The notes beneath the pieces were generated by a model. That model saw only the letters and a list, made by a program, of their open reading frames with translations. It was not told the DNA's origin and did no database searches. The position numbers and the translations under genes are program-made. Positions 60,483-64,000 of a stretch of 64,000 nucleotides of DNA are shown here, piece by piece (positions within the stretch are counted from its first letter, which is position 1; every line of letters starts with the position of its first letter). The stretch covers positions 1,984,001 to 2,048,000 of the forward strand of contig JAXLUI010000001.1 of NCBI GenBank assembly GCA_046329585.1, written 5' to 3'. The DNA is from DLKC01 sp002478885 (GTDB lineage Bacteria > Bacteroidota > Bacteroidia > Chitinophagales > Chitinophagaceae).

Positions 60483-60513
60483 CAAATTTATAGATAGATA
60501 ATGAAATACCAAA
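60483..60513 (-). promoter_or_regulatory. Promoter of the OmpA-family gene
   Basis: On the minus strand TTTG (60513-60510), a 19-base spacer and TAAATTTG (60490-60483) match the Bacteroidota consensus at both elements. The start codon at 60431 follows about 50 bases later. Confidence 0.85.
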
Positions 60514-60616
60514 TTTTTACAATATATTTTATCTCTATCACTTAGCTAAGACAGGTCCTTGAAAAAAAATGTTGCACCAAAAAAAATATTAATTGAAGGT
60601 ATATTGCAGTGTAGTT

Positions 60617-61585
60617 ATGAATATAGATTCCTATTTTGAACATATTTCCGAAGATATCGAGGCTTTTGAAAACTATTTTAAAGAGGCCGTAAAGAGCAGG
60701 GTACCGTTGCTGGATCGCATAATGCGTTATATTGTCAACCGCAAAGGCAAACAACTTAGGCCAAAGTTTGTGCTTTTGTGTGCAAGACTTGGTGGAAATA
60801 TCAACGACTCAACCCTCAGAGCTGCCTCGCTGGTTGAGTTGCTGCACACAGCAACACTTGTTCACGACGATGTTGTAGACGATTCACTTGAACGCAGAGG
60901 ATTTTTTTCTGTCAACGCCCTTTGGAAAAATAAAGTTGCCGTACTGGTTGGCGACTATTTGTTATCGAAAGGGTTATTACTTTCTCTTGGAAACAATGAC
61001 TTTGAGGTGTTGAAAATTCTTTCCGAAGCGGTGAAAATGATGAGTGAGGGGGAATTGCTTCAAATTGAGAAAGCACGCAACCTCAACGTGAAAGAAGATA
61101 TATACTATGAAATAATTAAAGGTAAAACAGCGTCATTGCTATCCTCTGCCTGTGGTGCAGGTGCCTGCACAACTTTCAACGACCCGGAAAAAATAGAGAA
61201 ACTTAAATTGTTTGGGGAAAATACGGGTATGGCATTCCAGATAAAAGACGATTTGTTTGACTATGGGACTGAAAACATTGGCAAGCCAACCGGGAATGAT
61301 ATTAAAGAGAAGAAGCTTACGCTACCGCTTATTTATACGCTGAACAACTGTGATGCTGGTATGAAGCGAAAAATTACCAACATCATTAAAAACGAAAGTA
61401 CCGACAAGGTTAAAGTGAAGTTTATTACCGACACTGTAAAACAAGTTGGCGGCATTGATTACGCCACTGAAAAAATGATCGGCTTTAGAAATAATGCGCT
61501 TTCTCTGTTGTACGAATTTCCTGAAAGCGATTCAAGAACCGCGCTTGAACAATTGGTAAGATTTACGACAGACAGAACTTACTGA
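60617..61585 (+). CDS. Polyprenyl diphosphate synthase
   Basis: A 322-residue trans-isoprenyl chain synthase starting at ATG 60617; the longer frame begins with an unlike-family leader. It has KGKQLRPKFVLLCARLGG, the first Asp-rich motif in LVHDDVVDD (about residues 82-87), RRGFFSVNALWKNKVAVLVGDYLL, and the second Asp-rich motif in FQIKDDLFDYG near 210. Two bulky residues before the first motif would set product length, so it probably makes the octaprenyl or similar chain of menaquinone. It is divergent from the OmpA-family gene. Confidence 0.92.
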   Translation: MNIDSYFEHISEDIEAFENYFKEAVKSRVPLLDRIMRYIVNRKGKQLRPKFVLLCARLGGNINDSTLRAASLVELLHTATLVHDDVVDDSLERRGFFSVNALWKNKVAVLVGDYLLSKGLLLSLGNNDFEVLKILSEAVKMMSEGELLQIEKARNLNVKEDIYYEIIKGKTASLLSSACGAGACTTFNDPEKIEKLKLFGENTGMAFQIKDDLFDYGTENIGKPTGNDIKEKKLTLPLIYTLNNCDAGMKRKITNIIKNESTDKVKVKFITDTVKQVGGIDYATEKMIGFRNNALSLLYEFPESDSRTALEQLVRFTTDRTY

Positions 61586-61621
61586 TTAAACCCTAAACCT
61601 TCCTGCCGAAGGAATTGCTGG

Positions 61622-61680
61622 CGTACAAGTGTGCGACGCAACGTAGCCCGATTACTGAATTGAAGCCCGGGACAAAACAA
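61622..61680 (+). repeat. Family A dispersed repeat, copy A17 (right half)
   Basis: The core CGTACAAGTGTGCGACGCAA is at 61622-61641 and the outer arm ends GAAGCCCGGGACAAAACAAA. The recJ start codon follows 18 bases later. It sits between two genes of the same strand. Confidence 0.78.
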
Positions 61681-61697
61681 AACTCAAAAACCTGCTC

Positions 61698-63419
61698 ATG
61701 CAAAAAAGATGGAATGTACTCACGGCTGACGACTCGAAGGTTAGTGCTCTTTTTGCTGAACTGAAAATTCACAGAACACTTTGCCGGATCTTGGTGCAAC
61801 GAGGTATCGACAGCTTTGAAAAGGCTAAAGCTTTTTTCAGGCCTGCCCTTAACGGGTTGCATGACCCGTGGCTTATGAAAGACATGGATAAAGCAGTGGA
61901 AAGAATAGAAAGTGCGATTGGCGCCGGGGAAAAAATTCTTGTCTTTGGTGACTATGACGTCGACGGCACAACCGCGGTGGCAAGCATGTTTAGCTTTTTA
62001 AGCAAGCAATATTCAAACACTGAATTTTATATTCCGCATCGCTACAGGGAAGGCTATGGTGTATCAAAAATGGGGATCGATTTCGCAAAAGAAAATAACT
62101 TCACCCTTATTATTTCGCTCGACTGTGGTATCAAATCTGTTGAATTGATCACTTATGCCAAAAGCTTAGGAATCGATTTCATCGTTTGCGACCACCATCT
62201 TCCCGATGCAAATTTACCCCCTGCTGTTGCCATTCTTAATCCGAAACAAGTCGATTGCACATATCCCTACAAAGAATTATGTGGCTGCGGTGTCGGACTT
62301 AAATTGATTCAGGCCTTATGCGAACGCTGGCAAAAACCCGATGAAGATTTTCTTGAATATCTTGATATGGCTGCCACAGCAATTGCCGCAGATATTGTTC
62401 CACTTACCGGCGAAAACAGGATCATTGCTTTTTATGGATTAATAAAAGTAAATGAGAACCCCTCCATCGGTATAAAAGCACTGTTACAATTGGCGGGCCA
62501 GCAAAAACAGGTACATATTAATAACCTCGTTTTTATTGTTGCCCCAAGAATTAATGCTGCAGGCAGAATGGATGATGCGCGCAAAGCCGTTCAGCTCTTT
62601 ATTGAAAAAGATTTCAACAAAGCATTGGCCTTTGCCGAAATGCTGCACAACGACAACACCGACAGAAAAGAAGCTGACTTAAGCATAACAGAAGAAGCGT
62701 TATCCATTATTGGCACAAATGCCGAATGGACCGGTCGCAAAACAACAGTGGTTTATAAAGAACACTGGCATAAAGGTGTTGTTGGCATCGTTGCCTCGCG
62801 GCTGATTGAATCGTATTACCGCCCAACCGTTGTGCTTACCCGCAGTGGCGATATCGTCGCCGGAAGCGCAAGAAGTGTTCCCGGCTTTAATTTATATGAA
62901 GCCATTCACGCCTGCAGGGAAAATCTTTTGGGCTATGGCGGTCATTTCGCGGCAGCAGGCTTAACAATGCTTGAAAGTAACGTGCCGCAATTCATCGACC
63001 AGTTTGAAGCTGTGGTAACATCAACCATTGCGCCACATTTGCTCATACCCGAAATTGTTATCGATGCCGAAATAAACTTCAGGGATATTACCCACAACTT
63101 CTACAACATAGTACAGCAAATGGAACCCTTCGGTCCCGAAAACATGCGCCCGGTTTTTATAACAAGGAATGTTACTGAAACGGGTTTCTCTAAGGTGGTA
63201 AAAGAAAAGCATATTCGCTTTGTGCTAAAACAAGGCGATATCGTTTTAACAGGCATCGGGTTTAACCTTGCAGACAAAATAAATCTCTTGCAGAAAGACC
63301 AGTTGATAGACATTGTTTATACCATCGACCTGAACGAGTGGAACGGTGTGCAGAGCATGCAGTTTAAAATGATCGACATCAATACTCCGGAAAATAATAA
63401 GCAGGAAAATCTTTTTTAG
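61698..63419 (+). CDS. recJ: Single-stranded-DNA-specific exonuclease RecJ
   Basis: A full-length 573-residue DHH-family nuclease. Motifs in order are VFGDYDVDGTTAVASM (about residue 83), the SLDCGIKS strand (about 140), VCDHHLPDANLPPAVAILNP with the Asp-His-His triad (about 164), the ADIVPLTGENR motif, the DHHA1 domain motif GYGGHFAAAGLTM (about 412) and an OB fold at the C-terminus (GFNLADKINLL). RecJ digests 5'-3' single strands in recombination and mismatch repair. The A17 half-element lies upstream. Confidence 0.95.
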   Translation: MQKRWNVLTADDSKVSALFAELKIHRTLCRILVQRGIDSFEKAKAFFRPALNGLHDPWLMKDMDKAVERIESAIGAGEKILVFGDYDVDGTTAVASMFSFLSKQYSNTEFYIPHRYREGYGVSKMGIDFAKENNFTLIISLDCGIKSVELITYAKSLGIDFIVCDHHLPDANLPPAVAILNPKQVDCTYPYKELCGCGVGLKLIQALCERWQKPDEDFLEYLDMAATAIAADIVPLTGENRIIAFYGLIKVNENPSIGIKALLQLAGQQKQVHINNLVFIVAPRINAAGRMDDARKAVQLFIEKDFNKALAFAEMLHNDNTDRKEADLSITEEALSIIGTNAEWTGRKTTVVYKEHWHKGVVGIVASRLIESYYRPTVVLTRSGDIVAGSARSVPGFNLYEAIHACRENLLGYGGHFAAAGLTMLESNVPQFIDQFEAVVTSTIAPHLLIPEIVIDAEINFRDITHNFYNIVQQMEPFGPENMRPVFITRNVTETGFSKVVKEKHIRFVLKQGDIVLTGIGFNLADKINLLQKDQLIDIVYTIDLNEWNGVQSMQFKMIDINTPENNKQENLF

Positions 63420-63439
63420 CCAAACTTCAAATCTCTTAT

Positions 63440-63550
63440 TGAGCAGGCGTTGCGTCGCACTCTTGAACGCTTTATTCTTTGTTGAGCAGAAAAGAGAAAG
63501 TAAAAGTGTGCGACGCAACATATACTGCAATCAGCATTGCAGCCCGGCTA
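63440..63550 (+). repeat. Family A dispersed repeat, copy A18 (short complete form)
   Basis: The left core CAGGCGTTGCGTCGCACTCT is at 63444-63463, the right core AAAAGTGTGCGACGCAACAT at 63502-63521, and a right outer end TTGCAGCCCGGCTA follows. The interior is only about 40 bases and the left outer arm is missing. It begins 21 bases after the recJ stop. Confidence 0.8.
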
Positions 63551-63559
63551 CTGCTTGTA

Positions 63560-64000
63560 TTACTCACCGGTAAAATTGACACTGCTGCCAAGCCAGGCCA
63601 TCATCGCAATACCGTTTTCAATGGCTGCCTCATCAATATTAAAAGTCGGTGTGTGCACGCCGGAAGTGATTCCTTTTGCAGCATTCATAACGCCAAGCCT
63701 GAAAAAACAACCGGGAACCTGCTGTGTATAATATCCAAAATCTTCAGCACCCATGCGCATTTCGGTTTCTTCGACGTTTTCTTTTCCAAACAACTCTTCA
63801 GCTTTGGAACGTGCAAGGCTGTTGAGTTTTGTGTTGTTGTGAACAACGGGATAACCTACATCGATATGCAGGTCTAACGACGCACCCATGCCTTCTGCAA
63901 CTGACTTTGAAATTTGTGTAATCAATTCATGTGCACGAAAACGCCAGGCTTCATCCATTGCACGAAAAGTACCCATCATTTTTACCTCATTCGGGATAAC
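63560..64000 (-). CDS. M20-family amidohydrolase/peptidase, C-terminal part (5' end outside window)
   Basis: The frame runs on to the edge of the window (VIPNEVKMMGTFRAMDE...), so the start lies beyond base 64000. About 146 residues are visible. MMGTFRAMDEAWRFRAHELI belongs to the dimerisation lid domain, and RMGAEDFGYYTQQVPGCFFR with GVHTPTFNIDEAAIENGIAM is the C-terminal catalytic part of M20D amidohydrolases (the Glu-Asp in GAEDF and a His in the HTP segment bind metal). The family hydrolyses N-acyl or peptide bonds of amino acids. It is convergent with recJ. Confidence 0.9.
   Translation of the reverse strand, partial: VIPNEVKMMGTFRAMDEAWRFRAHELITQISKSVAEGMGASLDLHIDVGYPVVHNNTKLNSLARSKAEELFGKENVEETEMRMGAEDFGYYTQQVPGCFFRLGVMNAAKGITSGVHTPTFNIDEAAIENGIAMMAWLGSSVNFTGE

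Noticed and set aside
1..64000. tRNA, rRNA, integrase or prophage genes
   Set aside because: None was recognised on either strand; the repeats are not accompanied by a transposase in this window.

Overview
The window reads as chromosomal DNA of a Bacteroidota bacterium, most probably of the Chitinophagaceae/Chitinophagia lineage. The signs are a SusC-SusD-SusE/F operon, two proteins with type IX secretion (T9SS) sorting domains, a GH3/beta-lactamase fusion enzyme, DUF4199 and DUF4878-type proteins, and several promoters of the Bacteroidota form (TTG, about 19 nt, TAnnTTTG). No tRNA, rRNA, phage, integrase, transposase gene or CRISPR array was seen.

Layout. 1-8.7 kb: the 3' end of a recQ-type helicase, a secreted GH3/beta-lactamase fusion, two TIM-barrel sugar isomerases, an MDR oxidoreductase, and a membrane-anchored LuxR-type regulator next to a DUF4199 membrane protein. 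9-24.4 kb: a large catabolic region. A ThuA/sugar dehydrogenase/cytochrome c lipoprotein (minus strand) lies opposite a plus-strand series: GH88 hydrolase, TIM-barrel isomerase, Gfo/Idh/MocA oxidoreductase, SDR, DUF6807 (PmoA-like), cytochrome c-sugar dehydrogenase, MFS transporter, GNAT, NAD-epimerase and DHDPS-family aldolase. Together they suggest extracellular or periplasmic cleavage and oxidation of a sugar (acid), uptake, isomerisation/oxidation and aldol cleavage; the substrate is not evident. 24.5-32 kb: a repeat-rich S74/T9SS surface protein, an SGNH hydrolase, two thioredoxin-fold proteins, a LolA-like protein and a GH127 beta-L-arabinofuranosidase. 32-38 kb: envelope redox genes (Moco oxidoreductase plus cytochrome b, CxxCH lipoprotein, di-heme cytochrome), a His-rich secreted protein, an MBL-fold hydrolase and a redoxin. 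38-48 kb: a glutamate racemase-like protein with a signal peptide, a HerA-like ATPase, a MurC-like ligase, a T9SS protein, phoH, then crcB-DUF190-ppa-TauE and a 50-residue membrane protein. 48-56.4 kb: susC-susD-susE-susF operon with a NUDIX (NrtR-type) regulator. 56.5-64 kb: ligA, an OmpA-family protein, a polyprenyl synthase, recJ and the end of an M20 peptidase.

The most striking feature is not a gene. At least 18 intergenic loci carry copies or half-copies of one dispersed inverted-repeat element (called family A here). Its core is GTTGCGTCGCAC(A/T)CTTGTAC, and the outer arms end in GCC(C)GGC close to A/T runs. Full copies are about 110-220 bp, contain no credible ORF and have asymmetric internal modules, so orientation can be assigned. 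Three loci have a hairpin inserted into the core. A second, rarer family (B) occurs twice, around the GH3/beta-lactamase gene. A 17-bp palindrome found upstream of both susC and the NUDIX regulator gene is a good candidate operator for the Sus-like operon.
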